Counted from the stretch's first letter, positions 1-12,170 are shown. The stretch: 64,000 nucleotides of DNA from Hetaerina americana (GCA_022747635.1 JAKTNV010000018.1:558001-622000), one strand, 5' to 3'. A program made the numbers and translations. The notes: generated by a model not told the origin, from the sequence alone.

Positions 1-929
1 GACAGGTTGGGAAAATCAAAGGAGATGGCTCTGGGAGTTTACAAAATAAACCCTTTCTTGAGATATTCAAAAGAGCATTCGCCAGATACAGAAGTTGCCG
101 TGGATATTAAAGCTGAGGAAATATAACCCAGCTCTTGGATAGGTATCAGTCTTTTTTTGTGTTGTATCTATGATATAAAACTCTTAGCATTCCGTTTTTT
201 AAAGATTTTTTACGTGTTCAATCCAGAAAGCGACATTGAACCCAACCCGCTCCTTAACTATCTGTGCGTGCTAGATGCAAACTGTTTGTTTTCAGTAATT
301 TTTCAATCGATGGGGGAATTTTGTATTCACATGCTGTTTTTAGACTTGAGATATGAGATGTTTAACATCAAATGAATCATCTTTTGAATGATTTTTTGGA
401 TGATTATATCCAGAATCGTAACACAAAACTGAATTTTGAATACATCCAATGATTACAGACATAATGTAAAGAGCTCATATGTACTATTATAAATAGGGTC
501 GCCATGATTCACTAAGCAGTTCTCTGTGAATTAATCTATATTTTATTTAGTCACTCAAAATGAACCTAAGGTGTGCGGTGATTACACTCCGTTTTACTTG
601 GTGTTAGTGTGACTGTTATTTCAATTCGACATTTCGTGGAAATAATATTTAGCACAATGTGAAAAACTTTATACATATGCGATTGGGTATGTTAACACCT
701 CGGGACATTTTTTAACCCATGGAAAACCTTTATGTTGGGAATCATATCGATCGGAAATCGCCACATCATACCAACCATCCAAATCTGGAACTCATGTGCT
801 CATCTACACGAACCTAACAGTGAAGTCACGAAGAGGTTTATTCACTAGTTTCAGCTGATATTTAGTGCATTATTTGGAAAACATTTCAGTGAAAGGCAAC
901 AGCCACATGCGTACGATAGGAGTCCGAAA
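1..929. other. AT-rich DNA, no recognised feature
   Basis: I read both strands and found only short open frames with no family resemblance. No tandem repeat or long inverted repeat is visible. The stretch ends where a mariner transposase relic becomes readable. Confidence 0.6.
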
Positions 930-1545
930 AGTATCCGACCTGCGTTTTTTAAAGCTATTTTTTAGATTTTGAGGGTGTTGTGTACTACGAATTTGCTCCA
1001 AGAGGTCAGACGATCAACAAAGAATATCACGTTGAAGTTCTGAATTGAGTGAATGATGCTGTGAGAAGGAAACGACCGCGTCTCTGGTCAAGCGTAGTGA
1101 CTGGCTGGCTTCTTCACCACGATAACACGCGCCAAGCGCATTCATCGAGCCTTGTGCAGCAATTTTTGGCGAAACACAGGATATTGTACATACAGATTCG
1201 CCAGCCTCCTCCTTTATAGTCCCTACAGACATAGCTCCCTGCGACTTTAGAGGATGGTCCCAAAATTGAAAAAAGGCGCTCAAAGGAAAGCAGTTCGAGA
1301 CGACATATGCAGAGTAATGCCAGCTGAAGGCCATTCCGAAATCTGCGTTCGAGGACTTCTTTGAGATGAGAAAGCACCAACACCGGGAGCGTGTGGCTCA
1401 GTCTAACGGGGACTACTTCGAAGGGTGCTACACGGCCCGGATGATCATGAAGAATAGCACCAATGCGGAGATACATGTGAACGCAGGTCGGATAGTATTT
1501 CGGACACAACCTCGTGAGCGCAACAATATATTTAGGTCCACTTAC
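930..1545 (+). pseudogene. Mariner transposase relic, family M4, C-terminal two thirds
   Basis: This is the remains of a mariner (IS630/Tc1/mariner superfamily) transposase, the cut-and-paste enzyme of a small DNA transposon. Reading across several frames, about 970-1010 gives the block GVVYYEFAPRGQTINKEYHVEVL-like text that lies between the first and second catalytic aspartates. About 1108-1150 gives FFTT/HHDN-like text around the second aspartate. About 1225-1290 gives the PCDF...FPKLKK region around the third aspartate, and about 1335-1450 gives the C-terminal block ending in DYFEG. The frame changes several times and contains stops, so no protein is made. The N-terminal helix-turn-helix part and left inverted repeat are not visible. 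A second copy of the same family, with close nucleotide identity from 'ggcttcttcaccacgataac' to 'gcaggtcggata', lies at 45700-46115. Family assignment is secure; exact ends are not. Confidence 0.85.
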
Positions 1546-2640
1546 TTGAGTTTGGGGAGAGATAAGTGGGTGAACATGGATTACAGAAAGGAGCACGAGG
1601 GTGGATGTAAAAAAAAGATAGTTGCGCAAAAAGCTAGTTCCTTCGCAAAATATCTGCTGGGCACAACAGCGCCTCCATATTATCCAACTTCCATTTATCG
1701 AGGAAAAAAACGCGAGTGAAATTACCATGAATGGTTCGGAGGCATCCGTATGAAGACGTGTTGAAATTGGGAATTTCCTGGTGAAAGCATATTTGCTCTC
1801 CGCCCCACCCACATGCACGCACAATAGTCCTCCTCCCTCCCCGCATTGTGCATAGGGCTTGCGCCAAGACTTTCGGGTGAGTCTACCTCACGTAACCACA
1901 TGGAAGACTAGGTCGCAAAACTGCCGATTTCTGTGTTTTACAGACATTTTAATAGGAAATTAATTACTCTTCCTTGAGTAATCAAAACATAATGTTATAA
2001 AATTATAGTACATTGTATTTGCAATAATTATTATACTGTTTACCATTTAAAATTCATAATACAATAAAATTTTAAATATTTTGCATTCATGATGATCAAT
2101 GTTGAAAAATATGTACTCTTCGATTTAAAATTGTTATCCATTCCCGAAAGGATAGCCAGGCCGATCTTCCTCCAGGGAGAACATGGGAACAAAATTTTAC
2201 ATCAACAAGAAAACATAAAAAATGAGACTTCATCGAAAAGAATCTAGTTGATTTTTACGCCGCGAACGGAGAAATAATATATTCTACAATATATTAAGTT
2301 TTAAGAACGGAAATATACTTGAGACCAGATGTGGGACCTTTCTTTATCGATTTGCAGGTCAATATAGTACGTATTAATATTTTAAGAGCAATGTATGCAA
2401 TAATAATATAATTAAATGAATTACGGGAAATTGTACTAGGGTATTAGATCATAGTTTTAATTCCCATAAGGTTATTCATTTAAAAAAATGATTGATGAAG
2501 CACTCTCCGATGCTCACATAATTGCGAGGTCAGGAATACAGACAAGCTCGTAGTTTTTGGTACTCGCATACGATGACTAAAGCGTCAGAAATGGGGACCC
2601 TGTCTAAAAATCCCTAAAAACCATAACAAATAGTTTTTCG
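1546..2640. other. AT-rich spacer, no recognised feature
   Basis: The sequence after the mariner relic is AT-rich and shows no coding resemblance, RNA gene or repeat array. Short open frames here are not supported. Confidence 0.5.
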
Positions 2641-3650
2641 CCCAGATAGCCGATGATTTTCCTCTTTCAATGCTCTACTTTCAGGCGCAGAAAGGTAAGT
2701 ATTGTTTCCTTGACCCTAATAACCTACAGGCCATCCTGTGCATAAAAAAACTGGTGCAGGCGTTTTGTTCCCTTGTAGCCGTGTCCCTCAAGTCCCACCG
2801 CAAGCGAGCTCTTACCGATCCGTGTGCTTGTTCACGGAGCCGCTGCCCTAATCCTCCCCTCCCACCCTCTCCCCTTGCTAGCATTCTCTCATCTTTCCTC
2901 CATTCCGAACACTCCCTCCCTCACCCCCTCTCCCCCCACCCACCCACACACACACAAAGACCCCCCCCCAATCCCCCTCAAGACCACCGTTATTCATTTC
3001 GCCTCTCCAACCCGCGTCTTTTCTCGCTGCCTTGTTGTTGTTTTATGAGATTTTTTATTTTTTCGAGTCCACCTCGACCAAAGGAGGAAGGAGAAAAGAT
3101 CTCGCGTCTCAAGAAAGTTCCTTCCCAAGTTGTTCCCTGGTCTCTCTCCCTCACTCTGTACTTCCCTCCCTCCCTCCCTCTTCCCCCGCGCCACTAGTAT
3201 ACCCCCACCACCCCATTCGTTCCCTCTCTCCCTCGCGAGGTCGCATTCATTTTTTTTATTCTCGCCGAAGACTGTCTTAAGGCTTCCTACACAGGGAATG
3301 ATTTGAATTCAAATAAAAAAAAGAAGAGAAGTATTTTGAGGGAAAATGTATACGAGGCGCTCCAATTCCATCTCGTGCCGACCCCAAAAATCTCAGTTTC
3401 ACGACGGTATCAAAGCGATACACCTGGAAAAAATCCTCCTTATCAACTGAGGGAGGGTGGGGGGTGGAAGGGGGTGTGGGGGCATTGGGAGGCAAATATT
3501 TCCATCGAATTGGAGTCTCCTCGTAGGCGCTGGTCGCCTGCAGAAATCAGAACGGATTGGAGTCCATGAATACCCTTCCTTTGGGGCGGCGTTTCAAAAG
3601 TACGTGTGCATGTGTCTGTTTTTTTGCTATTCAAGTACTTGACATCACCA
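2640..3650. other. Pyrimidine-rich low-complexity block
   Basis: About 2840-3240 is dominated by C and T runs, with many 'ctccctcc' and 'cccacc' tracts on the plus strand. Open frames here translate to proline, serine and leucine strings on one strand and arginine and glycine strings on the other, as expected from composition alone. I see no domain and no splice-bounded exon. It could be regulatory CpG-type DNA of a distant gene, but nothing in the sequence proves that. Confidence 0.5.
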
Positions 3651-4470
3651 GCAACGGAAGCATTGCATATATCAACATCAGCATGTTTGCATAAGAAATT
3701 ACTCAGAAATGGAACTGGAAGGAATATGTCTTTTCTGGAAAATCACACTTCTTTAACCAAAAAAATAATTATCACCTGAGCGGATAAATAAGGTCGAGGG
3801 ATTTGTGATTTTGTTATCGAGATATCCTGAGTTATTCAGGTTTTGGGTGCAATGCATACGAAATGTGAAAGTTCACAGAATCTTTCGCTGCAGACGACTG
3901 CAGTAAAGGTAAATAATTTTGACAGGTTAGCGGTGATTTAGATTCCTTTGAAACTCAAATGAAAAAACGGAGATGCATCGGAAACCGTTGTTGCAGTAGT
4001 CACTATTTCAAAACAGAGAATGTATAATGCCCATTAATTTAAAATATTTTCCACATGCAATAATATTGCCAAATATTTTAAATTTTTTGCAGTCTTCGGT
4101 TTAAGGTAGGCATTTTTTGATGGAAACGAGACTGTGCACTTTTGCATTTGAGAAATGTCTCGCCTAAGATATGAGCTCTGCAGCTGACGAAAACTGCAAT
4201 AAACTCTTCTTCAATTTCGAATCCACTCCATACCCTTCTTTCAATCAGATCTTCATTCCTATCCCTTTCCTTTCCCTCCCTTAAGGTGCATCCTTCAATG
4301 GTCCATCGCTATTCCATATATTAGGATATCATTGAACTCAGCATGCGCATTTATTGCAATCAATCTCCATTACACGATAGTGATCCCACAAGTACCCGAC
4401 TGACCTAGACACGGTGGTAGCTATTCAATTGTTCCCGGCTCAACCTTGTGGAAATTCATTTTAATAAAAT
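3651..4470. other. AT-rich spacer, no recognised feature
   Basis: No gene, RNA or repeat is recognised between the pyrimidine-rich block and the large inverted repeat at 4471. Confidence 0.5.
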
Positions 4471-4512
4471 TAAGAATACAAAGTAACTTTCCACTGTCCT
4501 TTATTAGCGTAC

Positions 4513-4544
4513 AACCAGTTTCAACGCTCAAGCGTCATCATCAG
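4513..4544 (-). ncRNA. Hammerhead-ribozyme-like motif, left arm
   Basis: On the minus strand CTGATGA occupies 4544-4538. After one extra T, GACGC pairs with GCGTT across a TTGA loop, and GAAA follows at 4522-4519. The block after it is ACTGGT, self-complementary except at the central pair, unlike ACCGGT in the right arm. It is the mirror copy of the motif at 4559-4590, with a compensated loop change and this one helix III change. It is a candidate only. Confidence 0.45.
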
Positions 4545-4558
4545 ATACCTGATTTTAC

Positions 4559-4590
4559 CTGATGATGACGCTTCAGCGTTGAAACCGGTT
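4559..4590 (+). ncRNA. Hammerhead-ribozyme-like motif, right arm
   Basis: The core CTGATGA lies at 4559-4565 and GAAA at 4581-4584. Between them GACGC (4567-4571) pairs with GCGTT (4576-4580) across a TTCA loop as helix II, with one extra T at 4566. The following ACCGGT (4584-4589) is self-complementary and could form helix III between two molecules. This matches the dimer-type small hammerheads described for Penelope-like elements (Luense, Weinberg and Breaker). The predicted cleavage is after T4590. Helix I pairing was not convincingly found, so activity is unproven. Confidence 0.5.
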
Positions 4591-4772
4591 GTACGCCAAT
4601 AAAGGACAGTGCAAAGTTACTTTGTATTCTTAACGGTGGTAGCTATTTAAAAAATATCAATATATTAGAAATTCTGCAATCAATGACGCATATTTCAAGT
4701 TTGAAGATTCTACGTTGTTTAGTATTTCTTTAGCAGCCATCAATAGTGAACGTTTTCATTGAATTTGTGAAA

Positions 4773-5835
4773 ATGGAGAAAATTGGTCATCGTTATGTGA
4801 TACAATACTTTTAGATGAAAGGTCTTAGACCAAACAATATATAAGTTAAACTAGACTCTACTCTGGGTGACTCAGCTCCTCGGTTTACAATCGTAAAATA
4901 TTGGGTAGCAGAGTTCGAACGAGGCCGTATGAGCTGTCAAGACGAGAATCGCATTGGTCGACCAAATGAGGTGACGACTCCGGAAACGGTGGAGACAATC
5001 CACAAAGTGATGCTGAGTAATCGTCGACTGAAAGCGCGCGAGCTATCAGACCAAATTCGGATTTGAGAAAGCTGTGTGCCACGTTAATTCACACTCGAGC
5101 AAAACAAGTGTGGTGAAGATGTTTCAATCGAGTGTTTAGCAAAGTTTCACAGCAACAAAGCAGCATTTTTGCAGCGTTTCATCACCATGGCTGAAAATAT
5201 GGGTCTATTACTTCACATTCGAGATAAAAAAAACCATCCAAACAATGGATTAAAAAGGGAGAACCGTCTCCAAAGAAGGCGAAGACCATTTAATCTGCAG
5301 GCAAGGTCTGGTCTGCAGGCAAGGCATTGGTGTTTTGAGCTACACGTGGGATAATTGTCATTGACTATCTTGAAAAAAGAAAAAATATCAACGGTGAGCT
5401 TAATGCGATATTATTGCAACGTTTGAGCGAAGAAATGAAGCAAAAGCGGCCACATTCGGCTGAGAAAAAAGTGGATTCTTCAAGACAATGCACAAGCTCA
5501 CGAATCCGTCATCCGGCAATGGCCAAAATGCATTAATTAAAGTTTGAATTGCTACCTCATGCATCCTATTCGCCAGATTTAGCCCCCGCGGATTATTTTC
5601 TTGAAAAACTTGAAAACATGCTCGATGGTCCAAGATTTTCCAACCGTGAAGAAGTGATGTCGGCAGTTAATGGCTATTTTGAGGAGTAAGACAGTTCTTA
5701 TTATAAAAAATGGGAATGGAACACATTGAAAATTGCAAGGAAATAGAGCTTAAAGGAGATTATTTTGAAAAATAAACACATTTTTTTCCTAAATGTTTGC
5801 ATTTTCTTTGTTGGGATTACCCTTGTAAAATGACC
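4773..5835 (+). pseudogene. Mariner transposase relic, family M5 (irritans-like), near full length
   Basis: The element is readable nearly end to end. It starts at ATG 4773 (MEKIGHRYVIQYF), followed by the helix-turn-helix linker (TIVKYWVAEFERGRMSCQDE, then GRPNEVTTPE) at about 4885-5060. The block KAAFLQRFITM sits at about 5157-5190. The first catalytic aspartate of the usual MDET block is replaced (MAEN at about 5187-5198). The second aspartate survives in LQDNAQAHE at about 5480-5510, and the third in YSPDLAPADYF at about 5570-5600. Stops and frameshifts break the frame throughout. The loss of the first aspartate alone would abolish catalysis. The right boundary near 5835 is estimated from the end of coding resemblance plus a short AT-rich tail; inverted repeats were not clearly matched. 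Confidence 0.88.
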
Positions 5836-6879
5836 GAAGTTAACCAGCATATACGTTATTCGTCTGTGTTCCAACTAAAAGTCAATCTAGCGCAGCATCA
5901 ATAACCATAGTAAGGTTGTAAATGAAAAGTCATTCCCATAGTATTATTTGAATACTGACATAATTCCCCGTCAATTGACGCTAAGAAAATAATTCAGTGC
6001 GTGGATACCGAAGTAAGAACGATTATAAATGTGAATTCAACCCTAGAGTAATGATCAATTCGATTAATCACAATAATTACATGTAGGACGTAGTTGCTCT
6101 CAGCCCTATTGACAGATATAAGCGCGATAAATACGTGATTTTCGAGAGAGCACTTGAATTAATTTTTCCTTTGAGCAGTTGAGGGTAGTATTTTTTGTCT
6201 TGTAGCGTCAGCAAAAACTCCCTCTTCATTCATAAATACCAAGTATTTGGCTTCCCTCACGACTTCCGTTCCGCCGTAACTCTTCCAGTAACGACTTCTT
6301 CCACACCCTCGCTTCGATTTCCTCCTTCCGCCTCTGCATTTATTCGCCCCACCCCCTCTGCTCTGTTCTCTGCGATTCCTCACTCGAAAATAGCAAGAGG
6401 GGGACGAAGTGGGCTGGCTGGCCGTTGGATAGCTTACGATTAAGAGTAAAGAGCATCTAAAAGGATCCGCAGTTTCCAAGGACACATACCGAGATCAATA
6501 AAGGGTACAGCAGACTGTATAGTAGGAAGAGCTGCCCGCAAATGTGTCACCAATTTAGCATTCTAAGTTGATTTTCATGCATAATATTTTTGCGCCAAAT
6601 ATGGTCACGCTTAAGGTGACTCAATCAATATTATTATTAATTTAGTAAGCAGGATTACCATTAACAATTTAATCACCGATTTAAATGCAATATTGATTGG
6701 TTTCTGTCTTCGTGAGCAGGAAATCGCTATTTGTAGTTATCCTAAAACTTCTTTAGAAAAAGTTTCGATTGAAATTAATAAGGCTCACATGGCCTTGACG
6801 TGACCAAATCAATATTAATGAAGAATATGCGAAAATATTAAAGTAACAATTTCACACACGCAATAAAATCAACAACATA
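5836..6879. other. Spacer with a small pyrimidine-rich patch, no recognised feature
   Basis: Mostly AT-rich. About 6250-6420 is richer in C and T. The short open frames on both strands have no recognisable domain. Confidence 0.5.
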
Positions 6880-7500
6880 TGGTTATCTTTTGAAGGAGAA
6901 AACAAGCATTTCAAAGATGGTGGGCAAGACGCCAGCCACGGATGATGATGCAAGGCCAGGAGGACCTTCCTCCACCTGTGTTGACGACAACATTGATCGT
7001 GTGCGGTCCCTTGTCCTTCTTACAGATGGTCGAAAAACTGCCCAAATAATGGCCGATGAACTGAATTTAGGAAAATTATGGATTCATACTATTTTAACCG
7101 AACATGATGGATGGATCCTTCACCATGACAATGCACCTGCACATTCGGCATTGACTGTTCGCCAGTTTCTGCCAAAAAATCAATCACTCTCCTTGATCAT
7201 CCTCCTTATTCGCCAGATCTCACCCCTGCGACTTTTTCCTATTCTCCAAAATGCAAAAATGTGATGAGGGGACATCTCTGGGAAGATGTGGAAGACACAA
7301 CAAAGCAAATAAACGACGATAAACCTAAAAAGCTTAACTGCTTCCGAGGACTTCCCAAGGGTGCTTTAAACAAGATGGAAAAGAAGATGGAATAAGTTCA
7401 TAGCCACAAATGGAGAGTACTTTGAAGGGGACAGAGTTGATATACGATTAAATTTTACAACACAGTTTTTATGGCCTCAGTTCGCGTATCTATTGGACAG
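6880..7500 (+). pseudogene. Mariner transposase relic, family M1, internally deleted
   Basis: One frame runs from part of the helix-turn-helix region (DDARPGGPSS, then RVRSLVLLTDGRK and MADELNLGK) directly into ILTEHDGWILHHDNAPAHSA. The stretch with the first catalytic aspartate (TGDESW region) is therefore missing, whereas the second aspartate (HHDNAPAH) is present. The third lies in a shifted frame near 7210 (tcgccagatctcacccctgcgac). The right end, about 7466-7500, contains the sequence complementary to the terminus seen at 17537 (gaactgaggcc side), so the right inverted repeat is present. The left repeat is missing. It cannot encode an active transposase. Other copies lie at 17537-18477 and 49709-50975. 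Confidence 0.85.
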
Positions 7501-8299
7501 AGTAGTACCTGTAATATGAGGCTAATGCATTTATCATACACAAGACGTGTAGTTTCATGGTTTGTAAATACAATTTGTACGCAATTTTGTGTTTTTTACA
7601 TAAGCCTAAGAAAAAAATTATTCCCTGTGAAGAACGATTTGGCGCAGTTATGAACCAGCTTGGAGCACGCCTACTACTCTTCATTGCCATTGACCTTTTC
7701 TTAGTCTTTGAAGAAACGGTAATTCTTTGAAGTGTGTGTGTACCACACTGGTAGTGATGAAAGCTTTCGAGTTAAAGTTATCTAAGAATTTTCCAAGCTA
7801 CATAACATAGAAATCCATTTCCTGTTTCTCTCCTTATATCATTAGACTCACCAGAGAGTTTTTTTCTCTGCGTAGCTTGATAGAAAATGATTGCATGTCT
7901 TTTTTCGGGAAATAATATGCATACGCTATAGCAATACTTAATTTAAAAGTGGACAAAATTATAACTTCATGAACACATCACGCTATATTAAATCCTTATA
8001 AGACAAGGGATGACGGCATTGCTCTGCGGACAACGTTCATTCATTGTTGAAGCTGAATAATAACATCTTGATCATAGCAGCTAAGTAAATAAATTACGCA
8101 CCCCTTCATTTCTGTAGCACTAATGTTACCGTTGATATTATTACTTTCCAAAGGAAAACCGAGGGCAGTGAAGCAAAAAACACAGTAAAGAAAACAGAAT
8201 TAAATAGAAAACGAACTTGGAATGTTTGGAAAACGTTGCAAATAGGAAAATTAGAGAAAATTAGGTGAGAGACGGAAAGAGGGAATATAAATATTTTCG
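7501..8299. other. AT-rich spacer, no recognised feature
   Basis: No recognisable protein family, RNA gene or array. The last 70 bases may already belong to the 5' part of the LINE that follows. Confidence 0.5.
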
Positions 8300-9655
8300 T
8301 TTTATGCAAGGTGAGATGGAAGGATAGCAGGGAATACTGGAGTGATAGTTATAGAATAATATACAGCGACGGGGAGGAGAGCCAACGAGGGGTTGCCATA
8401 GTATTAAATGAAGAGGTAGGAAGAAGCGTAGTCAACATAGAACAGGTAACGGATAGAATATTACTAGTAGAGATTAAAGCAGAACTGACGAACTTGGTTG
8501 TTATTCAGGTATACGTGCCACCGATCAACCATAAGGAAGAAGAGGTCGATAGGATATACGATCAGTTAGAGGACATAATCCTGTTTGTTCCTGCAGGGAA
8601 ACATTGGAATGCGACGGTAGGCGAAGGAAGAGATGGTGATGAGGTGGGGGACTACGGTTTAGGCACGAGGAATGACCGCTGGGAGAAAGCAGTTGAGTTC
8701 TGCAGGAGACAGGGGTTAGTCATCACCAACACATGGTTTAGACACCACAAAAGACGCAGGTATACATGGAAAATGCCAGGTGACTCAGAAAGGTATCAGC
8801 TAGATTATATTCTGGTTAGACACAGGTTTAGGAACAGTGTGATAAATTCGCACAGCTTCCCGGGAGCGGATGGGGACTCTGACCACAATTTATTGGTTAT
8901 GAAATGTAGCGTCCGTTTCAAAAAGATAAGGCAGGGGCGGCGAGTTAGAAAATTGGAATGTAGAAGCATTAAATGGATATAAAAGGAGAGATTTTCTGCA
9001 GTCTGTAGAGAAAGTCATGTACATAGCCAAGTACTATCGAAGAAAAATGGTTATGTATCAAGAAAGGGATATCAAAATCCGCAAAAGACACAATTGGAAC
9101 CGTTAATGTGGAAAAGACAAGGCAACCATGGATCACGAATGAGATAATTACAAAGATGGATGAGAGGATAGAATGGAAGAACGTAAACGCAGAGTTAGGC
9201 AAAATGAATAACAAAGAGTTAAATAATAAATTGAGGCGGGCAACAAATAAAGCAAAAGAAGCATGGTGGAAGACGCAGTGCGAGGATATGGAAAGTTTGT
9301 AGAGGAAGGGGGAAATTGGTGCGCTCTACAGCAAGGTTAAATCACTATCGGGAAGTAAAAAAGGAAGATAATAGTTGACGCAGGAAAGATCCAAGATAGA
9401 TGGAAGGAATATATAGAAGCGCTGTATGGTAAAGAACTTAGGCCAACAAGGTTAGACTTAGAAGGAGAGCCCTACGTAGAGGAAGATAGCTTTGTTCATG
9501 ACATACTCAACGATGAGAAAGAATGGGCCAAAGGGAGATGAAATCAAATAAGGCCGAGGGGGTAGACGGTATTCATTGCGAAACTACTAAAAGGTTTAGA
9601 AAAATGTGGGAGGAAGAGGCTTCATGGACCGCTTAGTTGTATTTATGAGGAAAGA
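8300..9655 (+). pseudogene. RTE-like LINE, 5' half: endonuclease and linker, truncated before the RT core
   Basis: Positions 8311-8982 encode an apurinic-type endonuclease domain of the kind found in RTE/BovB LINEs and in craniofacial development protein 2-like predictions. It includes RGVAIVLNEEVG near the start, VVIQVYVPP in the middle, YTWKMPGDSERYQLDYILV and the terminal SDHNLLVM, which carries the catalytic SDH. The usual GDFNA block is altered to GKHWNATVGEG, so a key aspartate is missing. A shifted frame at 9108-9302 gives the linker (EKTRQPWITNEIITKMDER, then NNKLRRATNKAKEAWW). About 9360-9600 continues with RWKEYIEALYG and a disrupted KSNKAEGVDG block. The element stops near 9655 before the reverse transcriptase catalytic motifs. 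It is clearly dead. Confidence 0.85.
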
Positions 9656-11523
9656 TCATGTTTTACTTTTACCCGTTAGCTTTTTTTATTCGTTTGATTT
9701 ATTTTTTCTTGTTTTTCCTTGACATATCGCAAGTAATTTTTAAGTTTTCCATATTACGAGTAATATATCAATATAACGTATGTTTAACCTTATTTCAATT
9801 AGGCATTCCTGTGTGTGTTTATATAAGTATGTATAATCCATTTTCTTTTATTACTATTGCAAAACATATTTGTGTTTGTAATATGCTTTTATTTTTATTG
9901 TATCTGGCAGCGATCGCCTTATTTATGATGACTTTTCCTTCGACCAATAGTAGGAAAGGATGTAAAACATAAAAGCTATCGGGAGGGGAAAAAATTATCC
10001 ATGTACAGGGAAGATCGAATAGTTTCAGAAAACTGTCGTATGGCTGAAGACTGGTTTATAGCATATTCCGGATAAAACGAGGGTAATTAAGAAAGGAACT
10101 TAAATAAAAGTGATAAGCGGCGCGACTTTCCAACCAGTGCAGCTCGCGGCGAACTGAACTACTGTGTGCGTCAATACAGCGACTATTCTCGGCTCCCTTT
10201 ATGAATTCTCACGCTACGCGAAAACGGAGGTTACTTTCTTAACAGCCCTCCTATTACCTGTACAAATCATTAATTATTCGTTTAAGTTCGACGAATTCGA
10301 ATTAAAAGGCGGCTCTCACCTTCGCCATTGATAACAATTACTACTGTTTTTAAGAGAAATCCATTCCCTGAAACTAGTATCAATGCACGACGACTAGCAT
10401 GGCCAACCTATTGAAATACATGAACCACCACGAAGACTAGTTGCACTGTGTATTGAATATATCTCCCGAGCAGTCTTTATATCCTTGATGACGTGGTATT
10501 TGTAATTTTCATCTACTATTTCTGCTTTTATTGGGCATTATAATGATTTCGTTCCCTGAATTCTTTTTAATATTTAATATAATGATTGAAATTGAGACTT
10601 AGTTGGATTCTGGGGACTTTACTTTTCTACCGGATGTCAAAATGGGTTTTTCAAAAATGAAAACGCGAGAAAAGGTCCCATTAGCGATATTTAAAATTTC
10701 ATCATTCCATATAGCTTCATATTATCTTATAGAAAATAAGATATTTGATAAAATGATAATGTTTCTAACTCTTACTGAAAACATAAAACCATCAATGTAG
10801 ATTTTGAATTTAAATATTATGATAATAATAATAATATATACAATTCTTGTAATGTCATGGAACAGTTTATTTCTTCAAACTTAAAAATGTAAACACATCT
10901 AGACTACTATAATTTAATAATTAAAAAATGTACAGATTTCAAGTATTTCAAGATAAATGATATTTATTCTTCATTTAGGCATACATGTGTTTTATTTTTT
11001 TCCACACACAACAGTCAATTGGCCGGCTTATACACTTTTCCAGCTTTAAAACTTTCAGAAATATTGTTTTGCTTAAAAGCCATTAGAGAGCCTTAAAACA
11101 TTACGAGATTTAAGGAAGGCTCTTAACATACCGAGCAATTTAACTGTTTTTTTTTTATTATTCCCCAGGGAATACCACGAATTTGCACTTAGGGCAAGTG
11201 TTACAAGATCAGTCTTCGAAAAACATAAAAACGCAACTTTCACTTTTTCCCATTTGAATTTCAGATTCTCAACTAATCGGATTACCGTGGATGAAAGTAG
11301 AAAGGGTTCACCAAGAATCAGGGCTTGAGGTATCCATCTTTTATCTTCCTCTCTCTCCCATTCTCTCCTGCGGCATTATCTTTTTTTCTCCTGCGCCTGT
11401 TTTCATTTTAGCCAGGGAGTATCCCTTGGACGTAGCCTGTGCTCGTATCTTTCACGTACGGCAAAGCTACATAAAAACCAGGGGCTGGTAGCCTTCATCA
11501 TTCGTAAAGTTCTGTATATTTTA
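9656..11523. other. AT-rich intergenic DNA, no recognised feature
   Basis: I see no family resemblance on either strand. A slightly GC-richer patch lies at 10110-10260. Short frames such as 10603-10800 are lysine- and isoleucine-rich and uninformative. Confidence 0.5.
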
Positions 11524-11706
<183 letters not shown>

Positions 11707-11707
11707 G

Positions 11708-11870
11708 GGTCGCGGTAGTCCAGGGGGTAGAGCATTGGACTACTGACCGTAGGGGCCCGGGTTCGATTCCCGGGCAAGTCACTCTGGGCACCTGCAGCTC
11801 CACCAAGGCTATGTGATTCTTCGGTTACCATATCTTCCTGGGAAACGATAACCATAAATGAAAGTATTAT
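11708..11870 (+). mobile_element. tRNA-derived SINE, family S1
   Basis: The head has a Pol III box A (tagtccagggggtagagc, from 11716) and a perfect box B (ggttcgattcc, 11760-11770) in a tRNA-like arrangement. The acceptor and CCA features of a true tRNA gene are absent. The tRNA-like head is followed by about 90 nt of unrelated body ending near 'gggaaacgataacc'. It sits at the end of the (AT)n(GT)n tract. A functional tRNA is unlikely because the 5' end lacks a matching acceptor stem. Confidence 0.7.
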
Positions 11871-12000
11871 TTTAACGGAGGGATCCGCTAAATGTGTATT
11901 ACAATGCTACAATTTCATAGTGTAAAAATTATACACCTTGACCGGAACTCGATGTCGGGCCGAGTGATTTAGCCTGTTTGGCCACCGAGGCATCCTCTTA
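11871..12000 (-). mobile_element. SINE relic, family S2 (minus strand)
   Basis: The stretch starts with 'taacggagggatccgctaaatgtg', almost the same as the body of the S2 SINE at 23200. It continues with a damaged head (cttgaccggaactcgatgtcgggccgag...ggccaccgaggcatcc). Box B is degraded and part of the head is missing. It is a decayed copy of S2. Confidence 0.6.
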
Positions 12001-12074
12001 CACTTCGATATTTTGGGAACTTTAAAGGAACAAAATGTTGCGACTAAATAACATACATACAATATTGCAGAACT

Positions 12075-12170
12075 CGATTGGAAATCAGGGATCCGGTTCC
12101 AAATCCCAGTCCAGGTGAGTGATTTTTACACTCTAAAATTCTTGCAAGTATAATTTTAGCAACAGATAGT
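12075..12170 (+). mobile_element. SINE S2 fragment, plus strand
   Basis: The block 'atcagggatccggttccaaatcccagtccaggtgagtgatttttac...' resembles, in the plus orientation, the box B and body of S2 (compare the reverse complement of 23230-23310). Only the middle of the element is present. Confidence 0.5.

Larger units (their letters stand above)
4471..4632. repeat. Long inverted repeat (fold-back) with two head-to-head hammerhead-like cores
   Basis: The left arm runs 4471-4544 and the right arm 4559-4632, separated by a 14-nt loop. The arms are reverse complements apart from a few single-base differences. Outer ends read 'taagaatacaaagtaac' and its complement. Read outward from the centre, each arm carries CTGATGA, a short stem-loop, GAAAC, then a self-complementary or nearly so block (ACCGGT right, ACTGGT left), followed by an AATAAAGG stretch. 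Such hammerhead-type motifs are known from the terminal repeats of Penelope-like retroelements, which often occur as inverted pairs. I infer that this is a pair of such termini, or a fold-back element derived from them. A MITE is the main alternative. Confidence 0.8.

Noticed and set aside
11708..11780. A functional tRNA gene
   Set aside because: Box A and box B are good, but there is no paired acceptor stem and a non-tRNA body follows; a SINE fits better.
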